Shown: positions 48,336 to 58,367, numbered from the stretch's first letter. The stretch is 64,000 bases of DNA from an uncultured Methylococcaceae bacterium (GCA_913056195.1 CAJXMF010000007.1:1-64000), one strand, 5' to 3'. Translations and numbers: made by a program. Notes: generated from the sequence alone by a model not told the origin.

Positions 48336-49320
48336 ATCGGGCAAACAACATCACCTGGCTTCGGCTCTCGTGTTGGATGATTGGCTGGATGAGCCGGACG
48401 GACGTCCCACCCAAAACTGGTTGTTGACTTATATTGATGTGTTTGTATTGATTGTCATGTTGGTTGTCGTATTGATTTCCTTAAGTCACTTCGAGACACA
48501 AACGAAAAAGCCCGCGAAAAAATTTATAAAGCAAGGCGCGACGATTAAAAAACACGCCGAAACGGCCGTTAAAGGGGTTAAAACGAAATCACCTGAGATT
48601 AAGAATAGCCAGCAATCGAATCACAAGACGCCAAAACGCGAAACGACAACGCAAAGTTCTTCAAAACGACCTCTGGCGGAGTCCGCAGTCAAAACAACAA
48701 AACGGGTAACCAAGGCTATTGAGACGCAAAAGCCTGTTACAAAAGTACCTGTAACGACTGTACCGGCAGTCAAGCCAGTAAAACAGAAGACTGTGCCGGT
48801 GAACAGGGCCGTTGAGACACCAAAGCCCGTTAAAAAATTTAACACGCCAGCGCCTATTAAAGAAGCGGATACGGATAAAACGCAGCGGCGTTTACAGCAA
48901 AAGCTGAAGACACTGGGCTTAGGAGATAAAATCCAGATGACGGTGTCGAAAGGTTATGCCCAGTTGAGAATACAAGACAACATCTTGTATCAATCATCGA
49001 ATGCAGAACTCTCGGAATCGGGAAAAGCCGTGTTAAAGCAATTAACGCCCTTATTGCAACAATCGAAGGGTTTGATTTATATCGAAGGGCATACCGATAA
49101 CCGACCGATCAAGACAGCCAGGTTCCCATCGAATTGGGAATTAGGGGCGGCCAGAGCGACCAGTGTGCTGCACTTCCTGGCGAAACAAAATATAGATCCT
49201 GCAAGAATGCGGGCGGTCACCTTTGCTGATACTCAGCCGATTGCCGATAACAACACCGAAGAAGGCCGGCAAAAAAACCGGCGGGTTAATATTGTTATCA
49301 AGGTGTCGGATGAGGATTGA
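48325..49320 (+). CDS. motB: MotB-like stator protein with OmpA domain
   Basis: About 331 residues (two adjacent ATGs). One membrane helix, NWLLTYIDVFVLIVMLVVVL, with D38 in YID matching the ion-binding Asp of MotB. Then an unusually long Lys/Thr/Pro/Val-rich linker (about 55-195), then a C-terminal OmpA peptidoglycan-binding domain (about 215-331: IYIEGHTDNRP, NWELGAARA, NRRVNIVI). Coupled to motA. Confidence 0.9.
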   Translation: MMTESGKQHHLASALVLDDWLDEPDGRPTQNWLLTYIDVFVLIVMLVVVLISLSHFETQTKKPAKKFIKQGATIKKHAETAVKGVKTKSPEIKNSQQSNHKTPKRETTTQSSSKRPLAESAVKTTKRVTKAIETQKPVTKVPVTTVPAVKPVKQKTVPVNRAVETPKPVKKFNTPAPIKEADTDKTQRRLQQKLKTLGLGDKIQMTVSKGYAQLRIQDNILYQSSNAELSESGKAVLKQLTPLLQQSKGLIYIEGHTDNRPIKTARFPSNWELGAARATSVLHFLAKQNIDPARMRAVTFADTQPIADNNTEEGRQKNRRVNIVIKVSDED

Positions 49321-49375
49321 TTCAGGCTTGCTATTGCCATGCAAGCTTAAACCGTTATCAATGCTGAGATATAGA

Positions 49376-50134
49376 TCAATCTGTTAGATCAATTATCGCG
49401 TAACCCTGTTCATTCCAGCGTAAATATTGCCCGGATTTTGCGCTCCAGTCGGCCAATACAAAACGCTGCGCCTTCACGCCATCAAGCATTATGTCGTGGA
49501 CTGCGGGGCGATGCGTATGACCATGTATCAGACGTTCGCAATTGAAGCGTTTAAGTGTTTCCGTGACCGTTTGAGGGTTCACATCCATGATGTCATCATT
49601 TTTTTTCCGTTTATGCCAAAAACTGCGGAGGCGATACCAGCGTGCCGCCAGTAATCGAAGCCAGAGCGGTTTGGATAAAACATTGCGTTGCCAATCAGGC
49701 TGGCGCGATTTTTGCCGGAATGCCTGGTAAGCCACATCATCGCTGCATAGCAAGTCACCATGCGTAAGTAATGTTTTTATCCCAAATAGATCAATGACAT
49801 GGTAGTCGCCCAGTAACGTTACGCCGGTTTCGCGGGCAAATGTCTGTCCGACTAGAAAATCTCGATTACCGGCCTGAAAATAAACCGAAACGCCGGCATC
49901 GGTCAGTTTTTTTAAGGCTTTTTTGATGGCAGGATTGGGCGGAAGGTTATCATCATCACCGATCCAGCTATCAAATAAATCACCGAGAATATACAAGGCA
50001 TGGGCCTGGCTGGCGGTTTCCTGCAAAAATGACAAAAACCTGTGGGTAATCTCTTTTTTTTCTACGGCAATGTGTAAATCGGAAATAAATAAAATATTCG
50101 GGTTCAACGACTTATCCGGAAATGGGGTAGACAT
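49376..50134 (-). CDS. lpxH: UDP-2,3-diacylglucosamine diphosphatase
   Basis: 252-residue metallophosphoesterase of lipid A synthesis. Metal ligands: ISDLHIAVE, LGDLFDSWIG, AGNRDFLVG, LLTHGDLLCSDD and IHGHTHRPA; RFVLADW near the C-terminus is also typical of LpxH. Convergent with motB. Confidence 0.96.
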   Translation of the reverse strand: MSTPFPDKSLNPNILFISDLHIAVEKKEITHRFLSFLQETASQAHALYILGDLFDSWIGDDDNLPPNPAIKKALKKLTDAGVSVYFQAGNRDFLVGQTFARETGVTLLGDYHVIDLFGIKTLLTHGDLLCSDDVAYQAFRQKSRQPDWQRNVLSKPLWLRLLAARWYRLRSFWHKRKKNDDIMDVNPQTVTETLKRFNCERLIHGHTHRPAVHDIMLDGVKAQRFVLADWSAKSGQYLRWNEQGYAIIDLTD

Positions 50135-50199
50135 AAAATAATGCGTGGCACGTCTGTTCGGGAACGGCTATTAACTCACCGTTCGCTTATATTGTTTCT

Positions 50200-50224
50200 C
50201 GTTCCCAAATTCCGTTTGGGAACG
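50200..50224. repeat. Perfect hairpin repeat, REP-like
   Basis: CGTTCCCAAA (50200-50209) / TTTGGGAACG (50215-50224), 10-bp stem and 5-nt loop. Sequences of this type are common dispersed intergenic repeats in bacteria; only one copy is in this window, between lpxH and the cyclophilin gene. Confidence 0.6.
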
Positions 50225-50290
50225 CCTGGTTTAGAAGCTCTGCTCCGGTCGTTTGGTTTGTCCTATAACGCTTAAGTTAGTTCATGTCCC

Positions 50291-50318
50291 GTAGGAGTGA
50301 CTTTAGTCACGATTAAAT
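50291..50318. repeat. REP-like palindrome GTGACT-TT-AGTCAC
   Basis: GTAGGAGTGACTTTAGTCAC with the palindrome GTGACT/AGTCAC at 50297-50310, followed by GATTAAATC. It resembles the widespread gammaproteobacterial repeat of the GGAGCGACTTCAGTCGC type. Single copy in this window, adjacent to the hairpin at 50200. Confidence 0.55.
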
Positions 50319-50377
50319 CGCACCAACCATTAAAATATTTGCTGCGACACAAGCAGTATCAAACCGTATAACATCAA

Positions 50378-50959
50378 TTATTCAACAATCTCAGCTTTCT
50401 CAATAACAATATCGTCAACTGGCACATCCTGGTGCATGCCACGATTACCGGTTTCAGCCTCAGCCATTTTATCGACAACATCCATGCCTTCAACGACTTT
50501 ACCGAAGACCGCATAGCCCCAGCCGTTTGGAGTAGGGCTGCTGTAGTTTAAAAAGTCATTATCTTTTAAATTGATAAAAAATTGTGCGGTTGCCGAATCA
50601 GGATTCGGTGTGCGCGCCATCGCGATGCTGCCGCGTTCGTTTTTTAAGCCGTTATCAGCTTCATTTTTAATCGCCTCATGGGTGCTTTTTTGCTCAAAAT
50701 TCTGGTCAAAGCCTCCGCCTTGGACCATAAATCCGGGAATGACGCGATGAAAAATAGTGCCGTCAAAAAAACCTTCTTTGACGTAACGCAGAAAATTGGC
50801 GACCGTTTCCGGCGCTTTTTCCTGCTCTAATTCGATGACGATAGCACCAAGGTTTGTGGTGAGTTTTACTTTAGGTGTGTTGTCTGACATGTGAGTGTCC
50901 GTTGCGAATGAAAAGGTTGAAAACAGGCAAAACATTAGAGAAAAAATCAAAATACGCAT
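50378..50959 (-). CDS. Exported cyclophilin-type peptidyl-prolyl isomerase
   Basis: 193 residues from the ATG preceded by GGAGG at 6-nt spacing. N-terminal signal peptide ([19 protein letters not shown]), then a compact cyclophilin domain: [35 protein letters not shown] and [20 protein letters not shown]. PpiA/PpiB-like; the signal peptide places it in the periplasm. Confidence 0.93.
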   Translation of the reverse strand: MRILIFSLMFCLFSTFSFATDTHMSDNTPKVKLTTNLGAIVIELEQEKAPETVANFLRYVKEGFFDGTIFHRVIPGFMVQGGGFDQNFEQKSTHEAIKNEADNGLKNERGSIAMARTPNPDSATAQFFINLKDNDFLNYSSPTPNGWGYAVFGKVVEGMDVVDKMAEAETGNRGMHQDVPVDDIVIEKAEIVE

Positions 50960-51074
50960 GCAAATCCTCCAATGAATATGCAAAAGATAAGATTCTATTG
51001 GTTTTAGGCTTGAAAGAGAAGCCCGAATCTTGGTAAATTGGTGAATTATTTTCGCTACAGGTAATAAAGCTCAG

Positions 51075-52457
51075 ATGCTGAAGATTTATAACACCCTTAC
51101 GCGTCGTAAAGACGTTTTTACCCCACGTGTTCCTGGCAAGGTTGGCATGTATGTATGTGGTATGACCGTTTATGATTATTGCCATATCGGTCATGCCCGG
51201 GTCATGGTTGTGTTTGATGTGGTGGCGCGTTACTTTCGCTATAGCGGATATGACTTGACCTATGTGCGTAATATTACCGATATCGACGATAAAATCATTC
51301 AACGCGCGCATGATAATCAGGAAGATTTCAAGCAACTGACCGAACGCTTTATTCAAGCCATGCATGAAGACGAAGCGGCATTATCCGTATTACCGCCGGA
51401 TTTGGAACCCCGCGCGACGCAATCTATGGATGACATTATTCGTATGATTATGCTGCTGTTCGAGCGCGGCCTGGCTTATATCGGCTCAAATGGCGATGTT
51501 TTCTACGCCGTTGACAAATTTGAAAACTATGGCCAGCTTTCGGGCAAACGCCTGGAAGACTTGCAGGCCGGAGAGCGGGTGGAAGTCGATACCGCTAAAC
51601 ATAATCCATTCGACTTCGTGCTGTGGAAAAAAGCCAAGCCTGATGAGCCGGCCTGGAACTCACCTTGGGGCCGGGGACGGCCCGGCTGGCATATCGAATG
51701 CTCGGCCATGTCAACCTGTTGTTTGGGCAATCATTTCGATATTCACGGCGGCGGCATGGACTTGCAATTTCCGCATCATGAAAACGAAATTGCTCAGTCA
51801 GAAGGGGCGACCGCCGAGAAATTTGTCAATGTGTGGATGCATAACGGTTTTGTGCGTGTCAATGAAGAAAAAATGTCCAAATCATTGGGTAATTTTTTCA
51901 CCGTGCGTGAAGTCCTAAAACAATATCGTCCCGAAGTCATTCGCTTTTTTATCCTCAGCAGTCATTACCGGAGTCCGCTTAATTATTCCGATGAACAGTT
52001 AGACGAAGCGCAAGCGGCATTGACTCGACTTTATACCGCTTTACGCGGCATCGACATCGATGCCAGTGCGCCATTGGATGATGAAAAAGTCGAACGTTTC
52101 AAGCAGGCAATGGATGATGATTTTAATACGCCGGTGGCCTTATCGGTGCTGTTTGATCTGGCACGGGAAATCAATAAATCGCATGATGCACGCGAAAAAC
52201 AAAAAATGGCACATACCTTAAAACATTTAGCGGGCGTATTGGGCATTTTACAGGACGATGCAGACGCTTTTCTGCAAGGGGGGCGTGCAGATTCCACCTT
52301 GAGCGAACAGGCGATTGAAACGCTGATTCAACAAAGACTGGAGGCCAAGCAAGCCAAAAACTGGGCCGAAGCCGATAAAATTCGCGATCAGCTTAAAGCA
52401 CAAGGTATTGTATTGGAAGATGCGCCGAGTGGAAAAACAAGCTGGCGACGCGAGTGA
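51075..52457 (+). CDS. cysS: Cysteinyl-tRNA synthetase
   Basis: 460-residue class I synthetase. [18 protein letters not shown] contains the zinc Cys and the HIGH motif; [10 protein letters not shown] is the KMSKS loop; zinc ligands continue in [21 protein letters not shown]. Its divergent neighbour is the cyclophilin gene, the common cysS-ppiB arrangement. Stop overlaps the alternative GTG start of the next gene. Confidence 0.98.
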   Translation: MLKIYNTLTRRKDVFTPRVPGKVGMYVCGMTVYDYCHIGHARVMVVFDVVARYFRYSGYDLTYVRNITDIDDKIIQRAHDNQEDFKQLTERFIQAMHEDEAALSVLPPDLEPRATQSMDDIIRMIMLLFERGLAYIGSNGDVFYAVDKFENYGQLSGKRLEDLQAGERVEVDTAKHNPFDFVLWKKAKPDEPAWNSPWGRGRPGWHIECSAMSTCCLGNHFDIHGGGMDLQFPHHENEIAQSEGATAEKFVNVWMHNGFVRVNEEKMSKSLGNFFTVREVLKQYRPEVIRFFILSSHYRSPLNYSDEQLDEAQAALTRLYTALRGIDIDASAPLDDEKVERFKQAMDDDFNTPVALSVLFDLAREINKSHDAREKQKMAHTLKHLAGVLGILQDDADAFLQGGRADSTLSEQAIETLIQQRLEAKQAKNWAEADKIRDQLKAQGIVLEDAPSGKTSWRRE

Positions 52458-52459
52458 TA

Positions 52460-53113
52460 ATGGAAAACACACATATGAATGAAATTACACAACAAACCCT
52501 GAGTGAATTTTTAGACAAACTGGCCAGCCGCGACGCAACGCCAGGCGGCGGTAGTGCAGCGGCTATAATGGGCGCGCAGTCCGCCGCATTGACCAGCATG
52601 GTGTGTAATCTGACGATTGGGAAGCCGCAATACGCTGAAGTAGAAGCCGATATGCAGGCGTTATTACAAAAATCAGAACACTTGCGCCAGCAATTGACCG
52701 ATATGATCCAGGCCGATGTTGATGTGTTTAATGAATTGATGGCCTGTTATCGGTTGCCCAAAAATACCGAAGCCGAAAAAACTGAACGCAGTCAAAAAAT
52801 ACAGGCCATTTTAAAACAAGCGACACAAGTCCCGCTCGATTGCGCCAAGGCCTGTGCCGAGGCCATTGCGATCAGCCAGATCGCCGCTGAAAAAGGTAGC
52901 TCAGGGGTCATCAGCGATGCCGGTGTTGCGGTTATGGCCGCTTATGCCGGCTTGAAAAGTGCAGCCTTGAATGTGTATATCAATATTGGCAGTTTAAAAG
53001 ATCAGGACTTCGCACAACAAAAAAAATCGGAGCTGGAGGCCATTCTTGATAGCGCTTCAATTAAAAGTGAAGAAATCTATCAACTCGTCAAAAATAACAT
53101 AAAAGGGTGTTGA
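52460..53113 (+). CDS. Cyclodeaminase/methenyl-tetrahydrofolate cyclohydrolase
   Basis: About 217 residues. All-helical FTCD/FchA family: FLDKLASRDATPGGGSAAAI near the N-terminus (the P-G-G-G-S folate-binding loop), ADVDVFNELMACYRLPK, DCAKACAEAI and SDAGVAVMAAYAGLKSA. FchA-type enzymes hydrolyse methenyl-THF in one-carbon metabolism, consistent with a methylotroph. ATG 2 bp after the cysS stop. Its stop codon lies in the -35 box of the tRNA promoter. Confidence 0.9.
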   Translation: MENTHMNEITQQTLSEFLDKLASRDATPGGGSAAAIMGAQSAALTSMVCNLTIGKPQYAEVEADMQALLQKSEHLRQQLTDMIQADVDVFNELMACYRLPKNTEAEKTERSQKIQAILKQATQVPLDCAKACAEAIAISQIAAEKGSSGVISDAGVAVMAAYAGLKSAALNVYINIGSLKDQDFAQQKKSELEAILDSASIKSEEIYQLVKNNIKGC

Positions 53114-53138
53114 CTATAGGGTGGTTATGGCGTATTAT
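53110..53138 (+). promoter_or_regulatory. Promoter of the tRNA cluster
   Basis: TTGACT (53110-53115), 17-bp spacer, TATTAT (53133-53138), 56 bp before the tRNA-Pro gene. Near-consensus sigma-70 promoter, followed by a GC-rich discriminator. Confidence 0.8.
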
Positions 53139-53193
53139 AGTCGCTCTTCGCAGGGCGGCCTAGAGGTCATCCTCTTTAGGAAGGTTTCAGATT

Positions 53194-53270
53194 CGGGGTA
53201 TAGCGCAGTTTGGTAGCGCGCCTGCTTTGGGAGCAGGATGTCGGGGGTTCGAATCCCTCTACCCCGACCA
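53194..53270 (+). tRNA. tRNA-Pro (anticodon TGG)
   Basis: 77 nt with encoded CCA. Acceptor CGGGGTA/TACCCCG, anticodon stem CCTGC/GCAGG with loop TTTGGGA, T arm GGGGGTTCGAATCCCTC. First of three tRNAs in tandem. Confidence 0.98.
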
Positions 53271-53276
53271 AGATTT

Positions 53277-53353
53277 GCGCTTGTAGCTCAGTTGGATAGA
53301 GCATCGGCCTTCTAAGCCGAGGGTCGCAGGTTCGAATCCTGCCAAGCGTGCCA
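53277..53353 (+). tRNA. tRNA-Arg (anticodon TCT)
   Basis: 77 nt with encoded CCA. Acceptor GCGCTTG/CAAGCGT (first pair G-U), anticodon stem TCGGC/GCCGA, loop CTTCTAA, T arm GCAGGTTCGAATCCTGC. Confidence 0.98.
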
Positions 53354-53373
53354 TTTTTAAAACACATCATTAT

Positions 53374-53450
53374 GGTGAGCGTAGCTCAGTAGGTAGAGCC
53401 CCGGATTGTGATTCCGGTTGTCGTGGGTTCGAGCCCCATCGTTCACCCCA
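53374..53450 (+). tRNA. tRNA-His (anticodon GTG)
   Basis: 77 nt including the extra G-1 (53374) and CCA. Acceptor GTGAGCG/CGTTCAC, anticodon stem CCGGA/TCCGG, loop TTGTGAT. Integrase remnant lies directly downstream, so this tRNA may have served as an attachment site. Confidence 0.98.
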
Positions 53451-53475
53451 TTTATTTCACTTACTTACGCCATTC

Positions 53476-53610
53476 TTACAATATTCGTTTTGTAACTGTG
53501 CCCAATTTTATGCCTATATTCGCAGCATGTTGAGCTAAATGCTCAGGTGCTAAGTGAGCATATCGCAGTACCATTTTGCAATCAGACCCCGTAGATTCAA
53601 CACCGAAGTG
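53476..53610 (-). pseudogene. Tyrosine integrase remnant (C-terminal end)
   Basis: Minus-strand translation gives ESTGSDCKMVLRYAHLAPEH, then LAQHAANIGIKLGTVTKRIL and a stop. MVLRYAHLAPEHLA is the hallmark region holding the catalytic Tyr of phage-type site-specific recombinases. Only about 45 codons remain, with no upstream catalytic domain. It lies 26 bp beyond tRNA-His and points back toward it, the usual geometry of an integrase beside its tRNA attachment site. Confidence 0.85.
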
Positions 53611-53733
53611 CACAAACAGCTATTACAAGACCTCACGTTGCTGCTCATTAGCAAAAAAGACGGCACAAGGGCGGTTTTAATGCAAGTGATTTTCGAGGTC
53701 AATGGTTAAGTTTATGTATGACCTGTTCGTCCG

Positions 53734-53820
53734 CTATGTTTTCAAAGCGACTGCCCGTTCATAAATGCTCACACGGTTTTTAATCTGCCCACGTTTATCT
53801 TTCGAGCGATAACGCTTCTT
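53734..53820 (-). pseudogene. IS30-type transposase fragment
   Basis: Minus-strand translation KKRYRSKDKRGQIKNRVSIY then ERAVALKT and a stop. The RGQI(K/P)NRVSI-ER string is characteristic of IS30-family transposases, normally followed by a GDWE catalytic region that is absent here. No terminal repeats found. The rest of 53611-53882 holds no intact gene; a short plus-strand reading frame (about 53610-53708) is unassigned. Confidence 0.55.
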
Positions 53821-53882
53821 CCTTTTTTAAGGCAAATAGTCGATGGCGGCATCTTGTTTCCCGTTTTTAGGCCTTGTTTTGC

Positions 53883-56021
53883 CTACGTTCGTTTTTGAGC
53901 CTTATGCCGTCTGCGCGGGCGTGATTTTTTGGGATTGAAATCGGTGAATTTGGTTTTGAATGGGCGTGTTTTTTGCGTGCGTGATTCGCCGGTTTTAGGT
54001 TGAAAGGATGGAATCAAGTGTTGTTTGCCGTTGCCAATCAGGTCGGCGCGGCCCATTCTTTTTAAGGCTTCCCGTAACAAGGGCCAGTTTTTAGGGTCGT
54101 GATAGCGTAAAAAGGCTTTGTGTAAGCGGCGTTGTTTGATGCCTTTGGGAATATTGATGTTTTCGGCATTATGACTGACTTTGCGCAGCGTGTTTTTTTC
54201 GGAATGGTACATCGCCGTTGCAATCGACATGGGGGAGGGCAGAAAGGCCTGAACCTGGTCGGCGCGGAAACCATGCCGTTTCAGCCATAAGGCCAGATTA
54301 AGCATGTCTTTGTCTTCGGTGCCCGGGTGGGCAGCGATGAAATACGGAATCAGGTATTGTTCCTTACCGGCCTGTTTGGAAAATTTATCAAACATTTTCT
54401 TAAAGCGGTCATAGGTGCCCATGCCCGGCTTCATCATTTTGGATAATGGGCCTTGTTCGGTATGTTCAGGGGCAATTTTAAGATAGCCGCCGACATGATG
54501 GGTGACAAGTTCCTTTACATATTCCGGTGATTCGACGGCCAGGTCGTAGCGCAGGCCGGAGGCGATGAATATTTTTTTGATGCCCGGCAATTTTCGCGCC
54601 CGACGGTACAGTTTAATCAGGGCGGAATGGTCGGTGTTCAGGTTTGGGCAAATGCCAGGATAAACGCAGGATGGCTTGCGACAGGATGATTCGATGTCAG
54701 GGTCTTTGCAGGCCAGTCGATACATATTGGCGGTCGGGCCGCCCAGGTCGGAAATGTGGCCAGTAAAATGGGGGGATGTGTCGCGAATGGCTTCAATTTC
54801 GCGGATGATAGAATCTTCCGAACGGCTTTGAATAATCCGCCCTTCATGCTCGGTAATGGAGCAAAAGGTGCAGCCGCCAAAACAGCCGCGCATGATGTTG
54901 ACCGAATGCTGAATCATTTCAAACGCCGGGATATTGGCGTCACCATAGTGCGGGTGTGGCAGGCGGGAATAGGGCAGGTCAAACACGCCATCCATTTCCT
55001 TGCTGGTCAATGGGATAGCCGGCGGGTTGACCCAGATTTCGCGGCTGCCATGCCGTTGCAGCAAAGGGCGCGCATTGCCTGGATTGGTTTCGCCGTGCAT
55101 CACACGCGAGGCATGGGCGTACAGTACGGGGTCCTGTTTGATTTGATCGTAGTCGGGCAGGCGTATAACCGTTTTCGACCGTTTCTGATTGGGGATGACG
55201 CGGTGAAACTGAATGACTTTTTCGCCGTTTTCGGCTGCATCTGTTTTTTGGCTACACTCGGGTTGCGCCTGATAGGGGTTAATTTGTGGCGACAGCGGGC
55301 CGGGTTTGTCGATTTGGCTTGAGTCTTTGACAATCCAGCCTGTGGGGATTGTTTTGATAAAATGTACCGTTCCGCGGATGCCTTTTAATTCTGATATGGC
55401 TTCGCCTTGTGCCAGACGGTGAGCGATTTCGACTATCTGGCGTTCGGCATTGCCGTAAACCAGCAAATCCGCCTTGGCGTCCATTAAAATGGATTTACGG
55501 ACTTTATCTGACCAGTAATCGTAATGTGCGATGCGGCGCAGACTGGCTTCAATGCCGCCAATGATAATGGGAACATCCTTAAACGCTTCACGGCAACGAT
55601 GTGAATAGGCGTTGACCGCGCGATCAGGCCGTTTCCCCGCTTCGCCATGAGCGGTATAAGCATCGTTGGAGCGAATCTTTTTATCCGCCGTATAGCGGTT
55701 GACCATGGAATCCATGTTGCCGCCAGTGACGCCAAAAAACAGGTTAGGGCGTCCCAGGCGGCGGAAATCATCGGCGCTGTGCCAGTCAGGTTGCGAAATA
55801 ATACCGACACGAAACCCCTGGGCTTCCAGTACCCGGCCGATAACCGCCATGCCAAAGCTGGGATGATCAACATAGGCATCGCCGGTGACCAGAATAATGT
55901 CACAGGCTTCCCAGCCCAGCTCGGTCATTTCATCCTGACTCATAGGCAAGTGTGGGGCGATGCCAAAACGTTCTGCCCAGTATTTACGGTAGCCAAAGAG
56001 ATAAGGCGCGGTCTGTGTCAT
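53883..56021 (-). CDS. ygiQ: YgiQ-family radical SAM protein
   Basis: 712 residues. N-terminal cobalamin-binding-like region ([21 protein letters not shown]), central radical SAM cluster motif [18 protein letters not shown] (CxxxCxxC), a further Cys cluster [16 protein letters not shown] and a C-terminal DUF3362-type region with [11 protein letters not shown], ending in a basic, disordered tail. Function of YgiQ is not established. Overlaps the upstream spermidine-synthase-like gene by 4 bp. Confidence 0.95.
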   Translation of the reverse strand: MTQTAPYLFGYRKYWAERFGIAPHLPMSQDEMTELGWEACDIILVTGDAYVDHPSFGMAVIGRVLEAQGFRVGIISQPDWHSADDFRRLGRPNLFFGVTGGNMDSMVNRYTADKKIRSNDAYTAHGEAGKRPDRAVNAYSHRCREAFKDVPIIIGGIEASLRRIAHYDYWSDKVRKSILMDAKADLLVYGNAERQIVEIAHRLAQGEAISELKGIRGTVHFIKTIPTGWIVKDSSQIDKPGPLSPQINPYQAQPECSQKTDAAENGEKVIQFHRVIPNQKRSKTVIRLPDYDQIKQDPVLYAHASRVMHGETNPGNARPLLQRHGSREIWVNPPAIPLTSKEMDGVFDLPYSRLPHPHYGDANIPAFEMIQHSVNIMRGCFGGCTFCSITEHEGRIIQSRSEDSIIREIEAIRDTSPHFTGHISDLGGPTANMYRLACKDPDIESSCRKPSCVYPGICPNLNTDHSALIKLYRRARKLPGIKKIFIASGLRYDLAVESPEYVKELVTHHVGGYLKIAPEHTEQGPLSKMMKPGMGTYDRFKKMFDKFSKQAGKEQYLIPYFIAAHPGTEDKDMLNLALWLKRHGFRADQVQAFLPSPMSIATAMYHSEKNTLRKVSHNAENINIPKGIKQRRLHKAFLRYHDPKNWPLLREALKRMGRADLIGNGKQHLIPSFQPKTGESRTQKTRPFKTKFTDFNPKKSRPRRRHKAQKRT

Positions 56022-56824
56022 GGTGTAAAAACCCGATTAAAAAGTTTGCTATTGTTGCGTTTAATATCGTGTACAAAGGTTGGAAACTCCAGTTGATACG
56101 TGAGTTCCAATTGCTTGGCCTTTTGTTGGGTGGCTTTAAAACTGGGCTTGGGCATGCCATCATTGAAGGCGAAGCCAATGATATTTCCGCGTTTACGAAC
56201 CGGCAGAAATACAATGCGCCAGTCAAATACGCGGCCCAGGTTCCAGGCGACTTGCTGGAATAGATCCTTGTTTGTGCCCCATAAATTGATGGCCAGCATA
56301 CCCTCATGGGTCAGTAATGTTCTACAGCCATCAAAAAAGCGTTCGCTACTGACTTCAGGCGCCATGCCTTCATGATCAAAGGCATCAATCATGATCAGGT
56401 CATGCTGTTGCGCATTGTCGAGGCTTTGCCGGCAGACATATTCGGCACCACAGCCTATTTTAACTTTAAGGCGTGGGTCTAAAGGTAAACCAAAATGACT
56501 GCGGGCAACTTTTAAAACGCCGCGGCGATATTCCACTACCTTGATTTTGCAGTCAGTAAATTGTTGCAGCAGATATTTGGTTAAGGTGCCACCCCCCAAG
56601 CCTATCATCAGAATATCGCGCGGCGCATCATTAAACAATAACAGCCCTATGATGGCCCGGGCGTAAAGCGAATGCAGCCGGTCAGGGTCTGATAATAATT
56701 GCGTGCTTTGGCGGGAAGGCGAGCCAAAATGCAAGGATCGGATACCATCCGTATCGACAACTTCTATAACGCCTTCCTCATCGTGTATTTGATACACCAG
56801 TCGGCCGTTATATTTATAAGACAT
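56018..56824 (-). CDS. Spermidine-synthase-like methyltransferase-fold protein
   Basis: About 268 residues from the second in-frame ATG. SAM/dcSAM-binding Rossmann motif [17 protein letters not shown], acidic [29 protein letters not shown] and LAINLWG. Resembles stand-alone SpeE-like proteins of unknown substrate; the N-terminal beta-hairpin domain is short. Coupled to ygiQ. Confidence 0.85.
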   Translation of the reverse strand: MSYKYNGRLVYQIHDEEGVIEVVDTDGIRSLHFGSPSRQSTQLLSDPDRLHSLYARAIIGLLLFNDAPRDILMIGLGGGTLTKYLLQQFTDCKIKVVEYRRGVLKVARSHFGLPLDPRLKVKIGCGAEYVCRQSLDNAQQHDLIMIDAFDHEGMAPEVSSERFFDGCRTLLTHEGMLAINLWGTNKDLFQQVAWNLGRVFDWRIVFLPVRKRGNIIGFAFNDGMPKPSFKATQQKAKQLELTYQLEFPTFVHDIKRNNSKLFNRVFTP

Positions 56825-56888
56825 AAAACACAATCATTCGATTCAAAACGGTATTATACGTTGTTTCCTTAAAATATCGGGATAAACA

Positions 56889-58202
56889 TTGCAACATCGA
56901 GCTATTTTGCGATTGGCGGCGCCGATTATTCTCGCCAATATATCCACGCCTTTGTTGGGGCTGGTGGATACGGCGGTGATGGGACATCTGGATTCTGCCC
57001 GCTTTTTAGCCGCTGTGGCGCTGGCTGGGGTGATTTTCAATTTTATTTATTGGGGATTCGGTTTTTTACGCATGGGTACGACAGGAATCGTGGCGCAAGC
57101 GGCAGGTCTTGAGCAGACATCTGAGGTTAAGGCCTGTTTATTGCGTGGTTTGATGACCGCGTTGTTGCTTGCCGGAATTATTCTTTGGTTTCAGGATGAT
57201 TTGGCACGATGGGGGTTTTATCTGTTGCATGGCCCATCCGAAGTCGAAGCGTTAGCTCGGCACTATTACCAAATTCGCATCTGGAGTGCGCCGGCTACCT
57301 TAAGTCTTTATGTGCTGAGTGGCTGGTTTTTGGGTTTACAGAATATGCGCGCACCATTATTGATCGTATTGGTTACTAATGGCATCAATATTATGCTGGA
57401 TTTTATGTTAGTCTATCATTGGCAGCTGGGTGTTAAAGGCGTTGCCTTGGCCTCTGTGATTGCAGAGTTTTGTGGTTTGCTGACGGCGCTGGCAATATTA
57501 CTGTTTTACCGGCGCTATTTGGCCGTCAGATTAAGCAGGAAAACCGTGTTCAATACGCAAAAACTAAAAACATTACTGCGGATCAATTCTGATTTGTTCA
57601 TCCGCACTTTATGTTTGATTTTTGCCTTTGCTTTTTTTACCGCACAATCTACCCGATTAGGTGAAATTGTTCTGGCGGCCAATACGGTGTTGATGAATTT
57701 TCAGACCTTTATGGCCTATGCATTAGATGGTTTTGCCCATGCCGCAGAAGCCTTGGTCGGTAATGCCATGGGTCAGAAAAACAGGGCAGCGTTACGGGCT
57801 GCGGTTAACAGCGCGGCACTTTGGTCTTGTGTGGTCGCCTTGGGGTTTTGTCTCGTTTATGCCATATTTGGCGATAGCATCATTCAATTATTGACCAGTT
57901 TAAGTTCGGTACAACAGACAGCGATGGCTTTCTTGCCTTGGATGGTGCTCATGCCCTTGCTTGCATTTTTAAGCTATTTGTTTGATGGTGTTTTTGTCGG
58001 TGCAACCTGGTCACGGTCGATGCGGAATATCATGGTGTTTTCGGTGCTTATCGTTTTTTTGCCCGTTTGGTATTTCAGTCAGGATTATGGCAATCAGGGA
58101 TTGTGGGGTGCAATGAGTGCTTTTATGCTGAGTCGCTCGTTGCTGATGGCCTTTGTCTATAAATGCTGTAACTACTCAGCGAGTTTGGGGCTGAAGGCAT
58201 AG
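56889..58202 (+). CDS. MATE (DinF-type) efflux transporter with element-derived C-terminus
   Basis: 437 residues, twelve membrane helices. LAAPIILANISTPLLGLVDT and AVMGHLDSARFLAAVALAG are typical DinF-branch MATE sequences; a TTG start is required. The second MITE copy begins at 58168, so the last ten or so residues (NYSASLGLKA) and the stop codon come from the element. Removing the element and one target repeat restores YKCFSFRTIH and a TGA, so the original ended a few residues differently. All helices remain, so function is probably kept. Confidence 0.93.
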   Translation: MQHRAILRLAAPIILANISTPLLGLVDTAVMGHLDSARFLAAVALAGVIFNFIYWGFGFLRMGTTGIVAQAAGLEQTSEVKACLLRGLMTALLLAGIILWFQDDLARWGFYLLHGPSEVEALARHYYQIRIWSAPATLSLYVLSGWFLGLQNMRAPLLIVLVTNGINIMLDFMLVYHWQLGVKGVALASVIAEFCGLLTALAILLFYRRYLAVRLSRKTVFNTQKLKTLLRINSDLFIRTLCLIFAFAFFTAQSTRLGEIVLAANTVLMNFQTFMAYALDGFAHAAEALVGNAMGQKNRAALRAAVNSAALWSCVVALGFCLVYAIFGDSIIQLLTSLSSVQQTAMAFLPWMVLMPLLAFLSYLFDGVFVGATWSRSMRNIMVFSVLIVFLPVWYFSQDYGNQGLWGAMSAFMLSRSLLMAFVYKCCNYSASLGLKA

Positions 58203-58329
58203 GCTATTGATTTATAAGGACGCGTAAATACGTCCCTGTAAGCTCTGCTGCAACGTCCTGTTGCAGAAGCCTGATAAATCAAGAGCCTATGCCCACAGAA
58301 GAATTTACGCTGAGTAGTTACTAAATGCT
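58160..58329. mobile_element. MITE, copy 2 (154 bp plus 8-bp target duplication)
   Basis: Element 58168-58321, same terminal repeats GTAACTACTCAGCG/CGCTGAGTAGTTAC as copy 1 and differing from it at three positions. Flanked by the perfect 8-bp direct repeat TAAATGCT (58160-58167 and 58322-58329). It sits across the 3' end of the MATE gene and upstream of tusD. Confidence 0.94.
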
Positions 58330-58352
58330 TTAGTTTTAGAACAATACACTGA

Positions 58353-58367
58353 AATCAAGGCTTGATT
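58353..58367. promoter_or_regulatory. Palindrome upstream of tusDC
   Basis: AATCAAG G CTTGATT, perfect 7-bp arms around one base, about 170 bp before tusD. Candidate operator; no regulator suggested. Confidence 0.35.

Noticed and set aside
49330-49350. Terminator between motB and lpxH
   Set aside because: GCTTGC/GCAAGC gives only a 6-bp stem with no T run; too weak to call.
53610-53708. Short plus-strand frame with SKKDGTRAVLMQVIFEVNG
   Set aside because: It overlaps the integrase remnant, has no ribosome site and no convincing family match, so it was not listed as a gene.
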